In this document: piece by piece, positions 47,776-57,079 of the stretch
How positions within the stretch are numbered: the first letter of the stretch is position 1
Layout of the letters: the number at the start of each line of letters is the position of its first letter
NCBI GenBank assembly: GCA_963700515.1
Contig: CAVOXY010000021.1
Coordinates: forward strand, 496,001 to 560,000
From: JAJRVM01 sp963700515
GTDB taxonomy: Bacteria > Planctomycetota > Planctomycetia > Pirellulales > Pirellulaceae
Reading direction: 5' to 3'
DNA: 64,000 nucleotides
Program-made: the position numbers and the translations under genes
Notes under the pieces: generated by a model
The model's database searches: none
Seen by the model: only the letters and a program-made list of their open reading frames with translations
Told to the model about the DNA's origin: nothing

Positions 47776-48808
47776 CCAGCGTTTCTTCCAGGAAGGTGAC
47801 TCCCACCCCTTCCGTTCCACCGGTCCTCTGTAAAGTCGCGGGCGTCCAAGGTCTTCCCTTCATCATTTCCGCCAGAAGTGCCAGCCGCACGCAGATGATA
47901 TACCCGTCTTCAGCCAGTTCCTCGACCGCCTGGGACAGAAAAGCACGCTGCGACTTGCTTAAATCCTGGTTTTCCGGGGGGAGATCTCCATACGCTCGGC
48001 CGAAGGCCGCCAATACCTTGCGGGCGTGTCGCAGTGGAAAGAGATCGAGGGTGCCGGAGTTCCCACCCTCGACCAATCGCACCTCCAAGGCGTGGAGGAA
48101 GCGGGTAACGGCCATCCAGAAATCGTCACGTACCATCAGGATGCATTGGACGCGTCCCCCATCGCACTGGCGCAGGGCCTGTACCAGCGTGGAACTCTCA
48201 TAGTCTGGAGTCGCATGCAGCCACTGCTCGAACTGATCGAGAACGATCAGGACCTTCTTGCCCTCGTTCTCCAGCTGATCCGTGCGGATGGCCGAAATCA
48301 GGTCGCTCAAGCCCCCTGCGGCCGGCATGCCCGGGAACTGCTTGCGCAGGGCATCGAGCAGGTTTTGTTCGGTCTGAGTCCCGCTCGATTCGACGTAGAT
48401 CGTCGTCACGCAATCGGCGAGCAGCGGAAGCAGTCCCGCTTTCATGAAGGATGATTTCCCGCAACCAGAAGGACCATATAGCAGACCGATGGGAAAGGCC
48501 TGGTCGCCAGCGGTTTGCTCGACACGCCTTTTCCAAAAGCAGACTATTTCGGGCAGTCCGTTTCGGTCGCGTGGTCCGGGGAGCAGTTCCAGGAAGAAAT
48601 CGGCATCCTGTGCCTCGAACGCGCGCAGGCCTTTCGGAACGACACGCAGCGGTCGGCTGTCTGTATCGACCGTACTGGGCCGTTCCTCATTCTCCGTGGA
48701 ATCGGAGACCCGTGTGGAACTGGCTGTTTGTGCTTGAGTGTGCGACGACGTCAGCGACGTGGACGGGGATGGGGGATCGGCGAGGAAGTGTCGCAGATCG
48801 TCAGCCAT
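47776..48808 (-). CDS. kinase-nSTAND-FGE protein, part 2: nSTAND NTPase
   Basis: A linker rich in Ser/Thr is followed by a P-loop NTPase of the novel STAND class. LLYGPSGCGKSSFMKAGLLP is the Walker A box; KKVLIVLDQFEQWL is the Walker B box with the acidic pair DQFE; QCILMVRDDFWMAV is sensor 1. STAND ATPases oligomerise on ligand recognition. The frame enters from the kinase near 48840, where the preceding part ends AVAR and continues SDRYTTARDMADDLRHF. That segment is the end of the kinase C-lobe, proving the two domains are one protein. Confidence 0.82.
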
Positions 48809-49695
48809 GTCTCGCGCCGTCGTGTAGCGATCCGAGGCGCCGCGCGACGGCTTTCAGACAGATGCGTTCCAGCTCCTTGGGAATCTGGTCGTTGATCTGC
48901 CGCAGCGGTTTCGGCTCGTGGTAAGCAGTCAGTTCGAGGAGTTTGGCTTGCGACGGAGATGAGAAAATGCGCCGCCCCACCAGCAGTTCATAGAACACAA
49001 CACCCAGACTGTAGATATCTGCACGGCCGTCCACTCGGTGTCCTTCACCACGCGCCTGCTCGGGGCTCATGTAGGCAGGCGTGCCGGCATATCGCGGACC
49101 TGTTCCCAGATCCGCTTCCTTCAGCGCCAGTCCGAAGTCGGCCACACAAGGATGCTCATCGCGCTCCAACAGGACGTTGCCCGGCTTGACGTCTCGATGC
49201 ACGATGCCACGCGTGTGGGCGTAATGCAGTGCGTCGGCGATCGCAGCGACGATGTGCACCGCCTGGCACCAGGTCAGCGGATGCTGTTTGAGGCGCTGAG
49301 CGAGATCGGGGCCTTCGATGTACTTCGAGACGATAAAGAAGGGGACGGTCTCGGTACTCCCGATATCGTAAACCGGGACAATGTTGGGATGGTCGAGACT
49401 GGCTAGGGTCTGCGCTTGGCGCAGGATACGGCACGGCATCCTCGGGTCGAGCGATGAGATGGGAATGAGGCGTTTTGATCGCCACGTGCCTCTGCAACTG
49501 CGGGTCACATGCCAAATAGATGCGCCCAAAACTGCCCACTCCGATCAGCCGCTCGATTGTATACCGGCCAATGTGCTGCGGGCACTCAATCGCATCGCCA
49601 CGTTGCGTGCCGCTTTGCGAAGCAACCGTGCGGAAAGGATCACCAGGCGGATCGCCCCGCTCAGCAGAGTCCTCGCGATCGTCGGATGCACTCAT
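48801..49695 (-). CDS. kinase-nSTAND-FGE protein, part 1: PknB-type Ser/Thr kinase
   Basis: The N-terminus starts at ATG 49695 with an acidic lead. RYTIERLIGVGSFGRIYLA is the glycine loop, and VAIK carries the catalytic Lys. After one shift near 49470 the kinase continues: HTRGIVHRDVKPGNVLL (catalytic loop HRD), VADFGLAL (DFG), GTPAYMSPEQARGEG and DIYSLGVVFYELLVG. All core motifs are intact. Planctomycete genomes carry fusions annotated as bifunctional serine/threonine-protein kinase/formylglycine-generating enzyme family protein; this gene matches that plan with an added nSTAND domain. The kinase probably phosphorylates partners when the sensor parts respond. Confidence 0.88.
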
Positions 49696-50309
49696 CGGTC
49701 CGCGATCCGAAAAGGGTAATGGTGCGTAAACCAGCTACTTCGGCGCCCCCGTGGGCCCCAACGTCAACAGTGCCTCCCCTGGTTATGCCATAGTTGCATC
49801 AGAAAAAAAACCTCGGTCCAACCACAAAACCACGATGCGGCGAGGCTCCCCCAGGCGGTCACTCCAGTAGCTGTTCAGCGAGCAATCGCCGAGGGTATTG
49901 CCCGCCTCCCACTCTATCGGCAGCTCCAGCGGCAGGCTCCCGGACCTCAGATGGAAGGTATATGACGCCGGTGCCAAGACGGGCTCGCTTCTGCCAGGCA
50001 CGGCCATGCAGATTCCCGCTGTCAGTTCCCAATCCACTCTCCACCAGGGAAATCGGCACATTACCACCCAATCAGGTGTCTGCTGCGTCTGGCTCATCCC
50101 CCGGTGCGCTCGCCGAGTGTTCGCGTAGTAGTACTTGTGGGTTATGGTGTGTAGCCAATTAGAGCTATCTCACGGAGATTCAAGTGTTTACGCCGTAAGC
50201 TTTTGGGTCGTGGCGGGCATAAATTAGGAGAGAAGATCGCGTCTGACACACATCTCTTCCGGAACAGAGTTGGCTGCTCCTCCCTGACTTCTGACATTGG
50301 AATCACATC
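49696..50309. other. region between the giant kinase gene and the PEP-CTERM gene
   Basis: Apart from the doubtful minus-strand frame at 49783-50097 nothing is seen. The promoters of both divergent genes should lie here. Confidence 0.4.
49783..50097 (-). CDS. hypothetical protein (about 104 residues)
   Basis: I do not recognise this frame. It lies upstream of the giant kinase gene on the same strand. The sequence has natural-looking composition (YTFHLRSGSLPLELPIEW, NTLGDCSLNSYWSDRLGEP, RRIVVLWLDRGFF), more coding-like than shadow frames. There is no signal peptide or clear domain. It could be a short cofactor or a non-functional remnant. Confidence 0.3.
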   Translation of the reverse strand: MSQTQQTPDWVVMCRFPWWRVDWELTAGICMAVPGRSEPVLAPASYTFHLRSGSLPLELPIEWEAGNTLGDCSLNSYWSDRLGEPRRIVVLWLDRGFFSDATMA

Positions 50310-50886
50310 ATGAACTGCCGCCGTATTGGAATCGTCTTGGTCGTAGCCTGTGTAGCCGTTTTAGGTATGGGGCAAACCGCCCGTGCGGACCTGGGGCCAA
50401 GTTGGATCACTGAGAATCTGTATGTCACGATCGTTGGCGGGTCCCTCGACGGAGTCACGGGGACGGGTACATTTTCGTATGACAGCGACAATCTAGAGGG
50501 CAGCCTGAGTCAGGGTGCCATGTATCGCCTTTCCGCCGTACCTGTTGGTAGGGCTGAACATGTTTGAAGGCACGGGATATGAGCAGTTGTTTGACGAAAC
50601 GAACGACGCGGACAGTGACTACGGTTATCCCGAGCTGGAGCTCGTTAGCGGTGTGCCGACGATACTTTCTTTTTTAGTGTCCGAAACGGGCGTCAACGCC
50701 ACCGTGATTAACCATCCGCTGGTGGAGTCCTTTGAGATATCGGATTTGACGGTTCAAGGCGACGGGTACCATGCCAACGCGACTGTTACCTATCAGGTTC
50801 CGGAACCGTCGATGATCGCCCTGTGGGGACTGTGTGGGTTGGCCGGCTTGGTCTTTTGGTCTCGCAAGAGGCGAAACGCCGCTTGA
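50310..50886 (+). CDS. PEP-CTERM sorting-domain protein (one frameshift)
   Basis: With one base removed near 50527 this is 191 residues. It has a signal peptide (IGIVLVVACVAVLGMGQTARA). A beta-rich body follows. The C-terminal sorting signal is VPEPSMIALWGLCGLAGLVF followed by WSRKRR: the PEP motif, a hydrophobic helix and basic residues. PEP-CTERM proteins are processed by exosortase and sent to the outer surface or to extracellular polysaccharide. No exosortase gene is in the window. Frames 50310-50567 and 50515-50886 are the two halves. Confidence 0.85.
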
Positions 50887-51061
50887 GAGTCCATCGCCCG
50901 ATGACGCGAGAGCGATCGTCCACAGTCTAGAAGCCCGCTGCACAAGACACCTGCCGAGCGGTATGCGCTCGACGCATAATAGCTCAGGTGGGTGTGTAAT
51001 CTACCGCACTAAGCGGTCTTGCGGGAATCGCCGGCGACATACGTGCGCTCGTCGCGTCCCT

Positions 51062-52418
51062 TTACGCATCGATCGTGTAAGGAGCGCGTTGCGGCCGCTT
51101 GCGCAACTGGCTGGCCTGGGGATCGTCGATGAAGTCTTCTTTCTCGGCATCCCACCGCAGCTTGCGCTTGAGCAGAATGGCGATGTTGCACAGGTGGCAC
51201 GCGGTCATGGTGCGATGGTGGGTGAACGGATCGGAGATCGTGAACTTCCGCTGCTTGAGACACTCGAAGAAGTGACGCATGTGATCGCCCGGTTGAGTGC
51301 CGCCGTAGAGCTTGATGACCTCCTGATCCAGCCACTCCTTATCGGTCTTGGATTGCTCGATGTCTTCGATCGATTTGCCGGTCAGCTTGCTCCGGCTGAC
51401 GAAGATCTTTCCCTTGTCCCCTTCGAACCAGATGCCGTTGTCGGGCCCATCTTGCACGATCATGGAATTGCCATTGGGATAGGCCAGTGTGATTTTGAAA
51501 GTCCAGGCGGTGTTATAGCCGTTCTTGAGTTGCTGTTGCCCGGCGAAGAACTGGACGGGATCGAAATCGACGGGATAAACGTCGGGGAAGGTCGCAGTCC
51601 CTTCGATCTCGACAGGGACCGCTGGCGGTATAGCCGAGGCCCCACTGGGCGATATCGATGTGATGAGCGCCCCAGTCGGTCATTTTCCCGCCGGAGTACT
51701 CCAGCCACCATCGGAAGTTACCGTGGCAGCGCTGGGTAACGTAGGGTACTGACGGAGCCTGTCCGAGCCAGAAATCCCAATTGAGACTGGCCGGTGGATC
51801 GGTCGGGTCCCACGGGCCGCCCTCAGGTCCACCGCCGATCGAGCAGGTGGCCGTCAGTTTGTCACCGAGCCTACCGCTTTGTGCCAGCACAATGGCTTTG
51901 AGGAACCTGGCTCGATCCTCGCTGCGCTGTTGCGTTCCGATATGAAGGATCTTGCCCGACTGTTTCACCACCGTGCAGATCTGTTTTCCTTCATCGATGG
52001 TCAGCGTCAGGGGTTTTTGGCACTGCACGTCCTTCCCGGCTTTCAAGGCATCGATGACGATTTTCGAATGCCAATGGTCGGGAGTCCCGATCGTGACGAC
52101 GTCGACGTCTGGGCGATCCAGGATTTGGCGGTAGTCTGTGTAGACTTCACACTTGCCGCCAAACTGCTCCCAGGCCGCAAACTTCTCGGCATGGTCTCGG
52201 TCGACGTCCGCGCAGGCCACCATGTTGGCAAATCGCGAAGCGCTGCGACCGTCACCGGTCCCCATGCCTCCGACCCCAATCGAAGCGACGTTGGGCCGGT
52301 CGTTCTTGTCCTGAGCTTTGGCGTAGCGGCTGGTCCAGACGTAGGGCACAGCTGCGGCAGCTGCCACGCCGGCACTCGTGCGCAAGAAGTCACGACGGGT
52401 TGTTGGCGATCGACTCAT
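51062..52418 (-). CDS. Tat-exported Gfo/Idh/MocA family oxidoreductase (second copy, one frameshift)
   Basis: Corrected near 51615 this is 451 residues from ATG 52418 with GAGGAA upstream. The Tat signal is TTRRDFLRTSAGVAAAAAVP. The Rossmann start is ASIGVGGMGTGDG; TIGTPDHWHSKI and VQCQKPLTLTIDEG supply the family Lys. FRWWLEYSGGKMTDWGAHHI is typical for exported planctomycete members. It shares architecture with the copy at 5964-7337 but is not a close duplicate. The C-terminal half (YNTAWTFKITLAYPNGNS, MRHFFECLKQRK) is in the shifted frame. It likely oxidises a sugar or derivative. Confidence 0.87.
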
Positions 52419-53053
52419 GACGGATTCCTCATCAGGGGTTTGTCTGTCGTAAGGCGGGATGGGGCGGGCAAACGAAATCGCCGTTCCGCGAGGAGTGGCA
52501 ATCATCTCAGTGTAACGTCTCGCGCCTGCCAGATCATCTCGATTCAAGAATTTTCGACGGGGCACTGCTAGGTTTCACAGGAAGGAGCCATACCACGGTG
52601 TGCGGAGACGCGTTTCACCACTTCGATTGATTTAGCATCTATACCGACAACCGCGCCGATGGAATGAAAGGATGGAATGAAAGGGGTCAGGAATGTCTTG
52701 TTGGAAGAAATCACCCTGAAAGCGGCCTGTGACTACAGCCGAGAAGCGAGTCACGTGTTGAGTGCCAAGGACTTGGCCGGCCAGAATAGTCAAGGAGTGG
52801 GGAAGGTGGAGTGCGGCGGGTCGTTGAGAAACAGAACAACCCGGCGATGCAACTTGGTAAACTTGATCCTTTGAGCGGGCCGTCCCGGGGCACGGGCCAA
52901 CCGTCTCGAGGAGCTCAATATGCCGGAACTTCGTGCCGTCACAATTCCTGGTGTGGTGCTCCAACTTTTCCTGTGATCATGCCGGAAGGACAACGCAGCC
53001 CAATTCAAGTTCCGAGATGCGCATCCCGACTATCCAAGGGAAAGGACAATACG
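52419..53053. other. intergenic, no gene seen
   Basis: About 630 bases separate the Gfo/Idh gene (minus) and the beta-flower gene (plus). Two adjacent GGAATGAAAGG repeats lie at 52660-52684, before GGGGTCAGGAATG. Nothing coding is convincing. Confidence 0.4.
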
Positions 53054-53446
53054 ATGGCCGATCCGTACATTGGGGCAACAGCCATCTCGAAGGATGGTGT
53101 CGTCATTCTTTATCTCCGAGGCGACGAGATCGTTAAGGAGGGGACCGTCGTCGGGAACTTCGACGGCGATCAGGTTCGCAAGGACGGCGCCATTGTCGGA
53201 GAGATCGGGGGCGACGCATTTCGCCACGACGGGAGCGAAGTCTGGAAACTGGACAAGGGGAACCTCTACAGTGGGACCGAAATCCGGCTCGAAGGTTCGA
53301 TTATCGGTGACATACGGTCGGATGGCACGATCTGGCGAGGAGGATCGTCGTGGGGCACGGTGAAGCCGTACGAGGCCAGCACGATGGAGACGATGAGGAT
53401 CATGACCGCCCTGTACTATTTCTCTGACTACTTCGTCGTCGATTAG
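53054..53446 (+). CDS. beta-flower-like repeat protein
   Basis: This is 130 residues from ATG 53054 (AAAGGA nine bases upstream). The body contains repeated blades of the type G-x-x-V-G-x-h-x-G-D-x-h-R-x-D-G: VVGNFDGDQVRKDGAIVGEI, then GGDAFRHDGSEVW, and IIGDIRSDGTIWRGG. This is the pattern of small four- or five-fold beta-flower proteins, some of which occur beside toxins or in immune contexts. There is no signal peptide. It lies opposite a small membrane protein, 600 bases from a toxin-antitoxin pair. Function is unknown. Confidence 0.6.
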   Translation: MADPYIGATAISKDGVVILYLRGDEIVKEGTVVGNFDGDQVRKDGAIVGEIGGDAFRHDGSEVWKLDKGNLYSGTEIRLEGSIIGDIRSDGTIWRGGSSWGTVKPYEASTMETMRIMTALYYFSDYFVVD

Positions 53447-53934
53447 AGTGTTAATCGAGATCTCCGGGAAACCCTGTCGCGCCACTGACGCTTGCTGTGG
53501 CCGCCAGCGAGGTCAAGCGATTTCGAGGTCCACTTGGTGCTGAGGAAGAAATAGGCGTGACTTGATGACCCCGGAAGACTCCAACAAAGGCGTGGCTGAG
53601 GACGCGGGCCTGTCGGCCGGCCAGCGGGCCCGTCATTCGCAACGCGCACCAAATGGAAACGGTCAATGTGTGCGGCGACGACTCGGTCCGTGGCTGGCAT
53701 TCTCCAGCAGTAGGTCGTGATTAGTCCAACGGAGCGTACGTCACATTCTCCCGTGTCGACCCCTTCTCGACGCAGGTCCGCAATCATCTCTTGAAGTTCG
53801 GATGGCCAACTTGATTCGGCCACAATATTCCACGTCATCCGCCAATGGTACAGGTACGCACCTGCACCACAGGCAATGGCCAGCAACGTGACAACCACAA
53901 TCAGGCATTTCGGGCTGAATCGCGGCTTGCCCAT
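53443..53934 (-). CDS. hypothetical membrane-anchored protein
   Basis: This is 163 residues. An N-terminal membrane helix (CLIVVVTLLAIACGAGAYLY) is followed by a soluble part starting SSWPSELQEMIADLRREG. No domain is recognised. The last third may be misread: an overlapping frame (53451-53666) also gives plausible residues, so a frameshift cannot be excluded. The stop overlaps the end of the convergent beta-flower gene by four bases. Confidence 0.5.
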   Translation of the reverse strand: MGKPRFSPKCLIVVVTLLAIACGAGAYLYHWRMTWNIVAESSWPSELQEMIADLRREGVDTGECDVRSVGLITTYCWRMPATDRVVAAHIDRFHLVRVANDGPAGRPTGPRPQPRLCWSLPGSSSHAYFFLSTKWTSKSLDLAGGHSKRQWRDRVSRRSRLTL

Positions 53935-53981
53935 TTCTTAAAGTGCCTTACGTTGCACGTCAGCTTCCAGCCAAACGGTCC

Positions 53982-54251
53982 CTATCCGGCGAGTCCCAAG
54001 AACTTCCATGCGTTGACGGGTTGATGAGATAGCTCGCAATGACTCAGGGGAAACGCTTCATGAGGTAACGACGCGTGCCAAACAAGTAGCGTGCCCACAG
54101 TTCTGGGGAATGCTCGATAGAACGTCCAGCATCCTGCAACTCTTCCTGAAACGCGTCGGCGGCTTGCTGGCTGCGCTGGGAGTACCAGTGATACGCTTCG
54201 AGCGCATCCATGCGGGCGTCTGGATGGACAAAAAGCGGCAGGCTCAGCCAT
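53982..54251 (-). CDS. RelE/ParE-type toxin of a toxin-antitoxin pair (frameshifted)
   Basis: From the ATG at 54251, with one T removed from a five-T run, the protein reads MAEPAAFVHPDARMDALEAY, HWYSQRSQQAADAFQEELQ and SPELWARYLFGTRRYLMKRFP. This is the ParE/RelE toxin fold: the start H-P-D-A, the central helix and the F-G-T-R-R strand. The raw frame stops at 54044; another frame runs on to 53982, so the last quarter is uncertain. It overlaps the antitoxin stop by eight bases. Such toxins cleave mRNA or poison gyrase. Function depends on whether the shifts are real. Confidence 0.6.
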   Translation of the reverse strand: MAEPAAFCPSRRPHGCARSVSLVLPAQPASRRRVSGRVAGCWTFYRAFPRTVGTLLVWHASLPHEAFPLSHCELSHQPVNAWKFLGLAG

Positions 54252-54479
54252 GCCGACGCTCACGCATTTCGCGCATGACATCATCCCAGGGGATGAGTTG
54301 AACTTCGCCTCGGTCGATCGACTCGATGCGCGTCGCTGGACCTCTGCAGCCCACGCCTCGTCCACACCCTCGTCGGTTTCCGTGTCGAGGCTGTGAATCA
54401 ACGATGCGGCGATTTCCGCACGCTCAGACTCAGGCAGAGCCAGGGCAGATTGTAAGATATGTTCAGATTGAGCGTTCAT
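54244..54479 (-). CDS. addiction-module antitoxin (one frameshift)
   Basis: This is about 78 residues: HILQSALALPESERAEIAAS, LIHSLDTETDEGVDEAWAAE, then after a one-base shift near 54333 IESIDRGEVQLIPWDDVMRE and MRERRHG. This is the short helical antitoxin family (addiction module component of about 75 residues) that neutralises a RelE/ParE toxin. The toxin gene starts immediately downstream and overlaps, as usual for type II pairs. It would also repress the operon, but no operator is obvious. Confidence 0.65.
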
Positions 54480-54649
54480 GCGTACTATTCTCTGCGCAGA
54501 ACCGGAAAAAACGCAACCCGGACCCGCTCATACTGCCGCCTTATCAGGTCCACGAGGGTGGCACGTCGCCGCTGTCCCCCGGCTCCATCCATTAACCGCG
54601 CCACGCCTCCGCAGGGGTATGCGCCCCGGTTTGCAGCAATCCGTGGTAT

Positions 54650-54715
54650 CTTGACGAGTCCCAGAAACCTCAGCATGCCGACGAGTTGATGCGACAGTCC
54701 GTTGATGCCTTTCAA
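54650..54715. repeat. degenerate duplicate of the toxin 3' region
   Basis: The segment ACGAGTCCCAGAAACCTCAG with GCCGACGAGTTGATGCGACA resembles 53987-54040 in the same orientation. The minus-strand translations also match (GLSHQLVGMLRFLGLV against ELSHQPVNAWKFLGLAG). This suggests a decayed tandem duplication. Confidence 0.4.
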
Positions 54716-54877
54716 TTACCGATAGCGTTCATGATTCTCCTTTCCTTGCATTTGACATACATGTGCCATGGCCTTGGCCATGAGAGACAACACGTCCTCA
54801 CGAAGCCGGCCTGAAAGCTGCGGACCAGGCACTTGATCCTGGTCCGCATCGCGAAAGCGAAATGTGAGCTGTGACAT
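54716..54877 (-). CDS. small unrecognised protein with a strong ribosome site
   Basis: This is 53 residues from ATG 54877, preceded by AGGAGG at the ideal spacing. The sequence starts MSQLTFRFRDADQDQVPGPQ and goes on LREDVLSLMAKAMAHVC. No known domain. A second ATG frame begins at its end (GAATCATGAACGC), so another short gene or relic may follow toward 54485. It may be part of a mobile or recombination-linked cluster, but that is a guess. Confidence 0.45.
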   Translation of the reverse strand: MSQLTFRFRDADQDQVPGPQLSGRLREDVLSLMAKAMAHVCQMQGKENHERYR

Positions 54878-56497
54878 GACAATCCTCCTGAGCGAGAAGT
54901 CGTCTCTCGCTAAGGAGTATTATTGACCTCATGGAGCTCAAGAAGTTCCGCGAGCTGCAGCAGCGACCTGACGCTGACATGCACTTGACCGGCAGCACGG
55001 TTCGGCCACGAGTGAGTGAAATCCTGGCGATGCCGCTCTCCCGCTTCCGCCAGGCTCAAGCCGGATTCACCGTCACGCTTGGCGACAGGCTGCCGCAGAT
55101 CGAGGCGCAGCGATGTGGCGACGAGTCGGCTCCTGTTATGGGTGAGAGGGCCCAACAGATCCGGCGTCAACTCAGTGCCTTGATGAACTCCAGCTACTTG
55201 TGACGTGAGGCAGGCCGCCAGTGCACCACACGAAGAGAAATCCGTTGTTTTTCCACGCGGCCACGCAGCCACGGCGATCGCTCCGTGCCTTCACCTCACG
55301 CTGTTCACCACCGTGTGACAGCCACATGTCACCGCAGCTGCCACGTCTTTCCCGTCTTGCCACCGACGCGACCAACATCGTCACGCTTCGCGACCACACC
55401 CACGCCATGCCACCCAACTGACGCTGCCAGGGCACTCGCAGCCGGTCGCTATTAATTCACAGTATATTGTCTCGCCGCTCCATTCTCGGCTCCCGCCCCC
55501 TGTCCACCTGCACGTTCGTCGCCTACCTTGCTTGGTTAGTCACCTTTCTTCTCGGGAACCTGGTTAACTGACCATACGACAGCATCAACTACACCCGAGC
55601 TCGCTTAGTCCATTTAGATGATCAGCCGCCCTGAAGCCTGCTGAGGTTATTTTGTCAACTACCTGCTATATGACAATCGGAAACACAATCAGCCAGTACA
55701 CATCGAAAACACCTTGCAGGATACAAATGGCACATCCAAAATGCTCTGTCCAGCGAAACGTCGTTCTCCGTCTGACGGTACGAAGGCCAATCGCACACAA
55801 TACACAAAGACCAATGGAGCAGAAATGGGGAGCCGTACATTTTTCTCGGCAAAGCAAGCAGATTAGGCAAGCGGCTGGTTCGTGGAAGTTAAGGTGGTGC
55901 GTAGCGTTATGACGCATGCGTGTCACAATGCTGGAAAAGGCGAAGAACGGAAGAGACGCCTGCCACTTTCAATCCATAGGACGCAGAACCAGAGACGCTA
56001 GAGACGCAGAACCAGACACTCTAATTTCGAAGGGACCTCTGCTTTCCGTGCATTTGTCGTGGCTGACCACGGGGCACATCGAGCGGAGATTTCCCAACCA
56101 GTTGGCCGCTGCCACCAACGTGGACCTGCTCACCGGGCAGATCCTTGGTACGTGGCGTGTAGCCGTCTCATTGAGCCCTGCACGCTGGCGACGAGGAACT
56201 GCAAGTTGGATGACCGGTCAGGCGATGGCCAATGCCCGTCGCACATGCGGTGAGAACGAGAGCTCAGAGTGTCTGGCCGACACCCGACGGCGAATTACCG
56301 TGACCGTCCAGGCAGGTGCCAGGATGAAAATGCTTGACTGCCAATGCCTTGAGTCAATAATTCGCCACGGGAAGCGGCGGGGACATCCCGCCACCTCCGG
56401 TCGGCATATCGTCAGAACGGCATCGGTGATAGGTCGTTCGGGATAATCACTGGTCAAGCGTTTTCGTGCGCAGTGTTTTCAACCGGGAAATGCACTT
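54878..56497. other. about 1.6 kb without a convincing gene
   Basis: Frames on either strand (for example 54910-55272 minus) lack family resemblance. The part around 55450-55900 is richer in A/T than the surroundings. A short direct repeat (GACGCAGAACCAGA) occurs at 55979-56010. It may be decayed mobile DNA. Confidence 0.4.
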
Positions 56498-57016
56498 ATG
56501 AGCCCCGCCTTTACATCTCTGCTTTTCGCAGCCATGCTGGCGACAGCCATTGATCGGACCCTTGCACAGGCGGATGCCGCCAAGCCTGACACCGCGGACT
56601 ACCCGCCAGACAGCACGTTTGCAGAACTCGAAGGTGCCTGGATCCCTGAAAAGATCCTGTCGGCCGGCCACACTGTTCCGAAAGAGAAGTTTCCATTTGA
56701 ATTGTGTTTCAAGCCTCCCAATCGGTTGATTCGCAAGGGTATCACTGTCGGGAAAGTGACGGGACGCGATAGTGAACATGAGATTACATTGGACGGCTCG
56801 AAGAGGCCGGCCATCATGAACATGACGCGAACAGTGCGTGGGGAGCCGCAAACCGTATTTGCCATCTATAAGATCGAAGGTGATGTGCTGACGATCTGCT
56901 TCCTACGTGGCACGGGTGGCCGGCCATCGTCCGAACGTCCAACGGTCTTCGGGTCCGACAAGGTGACAAAATCCGACCTTCTCGTATTGAAACGAAGGGC
57001 GAAAGCGAAGCAATGA
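56498..57016 (+). CDS. TIGR03067-type exported protein
   Basis: This is 172 residues with a signal peptide (SPAFTSLLFAAMLATAI). The body matches the TIGR03067 planctomycete domain: ELEGAWIPEKILSAGHTVP, FELCFKPPNRL, EHEITLDGSKRPAIMNMTRT and VFAIYKIEGDVLTICFLRG ending LVLKR. The domain is lipocalin-like and expanded in planctomycetes; its ligand is unknown. The stop lies about 60 bases before the next gene, so the two could form a transcript. Confidence 0.85.
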   Translation: MSPAFTSLLFAAMLATAIDRTLAQADAAKPDTADYPPDSTFAELEGAWIPEKILSAGHTVPKEKFPFELCFKPPNRLIRKGITVGKVTGRDSEHEITLDGSKRPAIMNMTRTVRGEPQTVFAIYKIEGDVLTICFLRGTGGRPSSERPTVFGSDKVTKSDLLVLKRRAKAKQ

Positions 57017-57079
57017 GTCGCCCAACCATGCGCTGCAGCGAACCCGGCCTTCGCGCCTCTGGTTGCAATCGAATTACCC

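Noticed and set aside
54910..55272. 120-residue minus-strand frame upstream of the small ORF
   Set aside because: The composition is ambiguous between strands, there is no domain, and no ribosome site was found.
55652..55926. Short frames in the AT-richer stretch
   Set aside because: Frames on both strands overlap with no clear winner and no homology.
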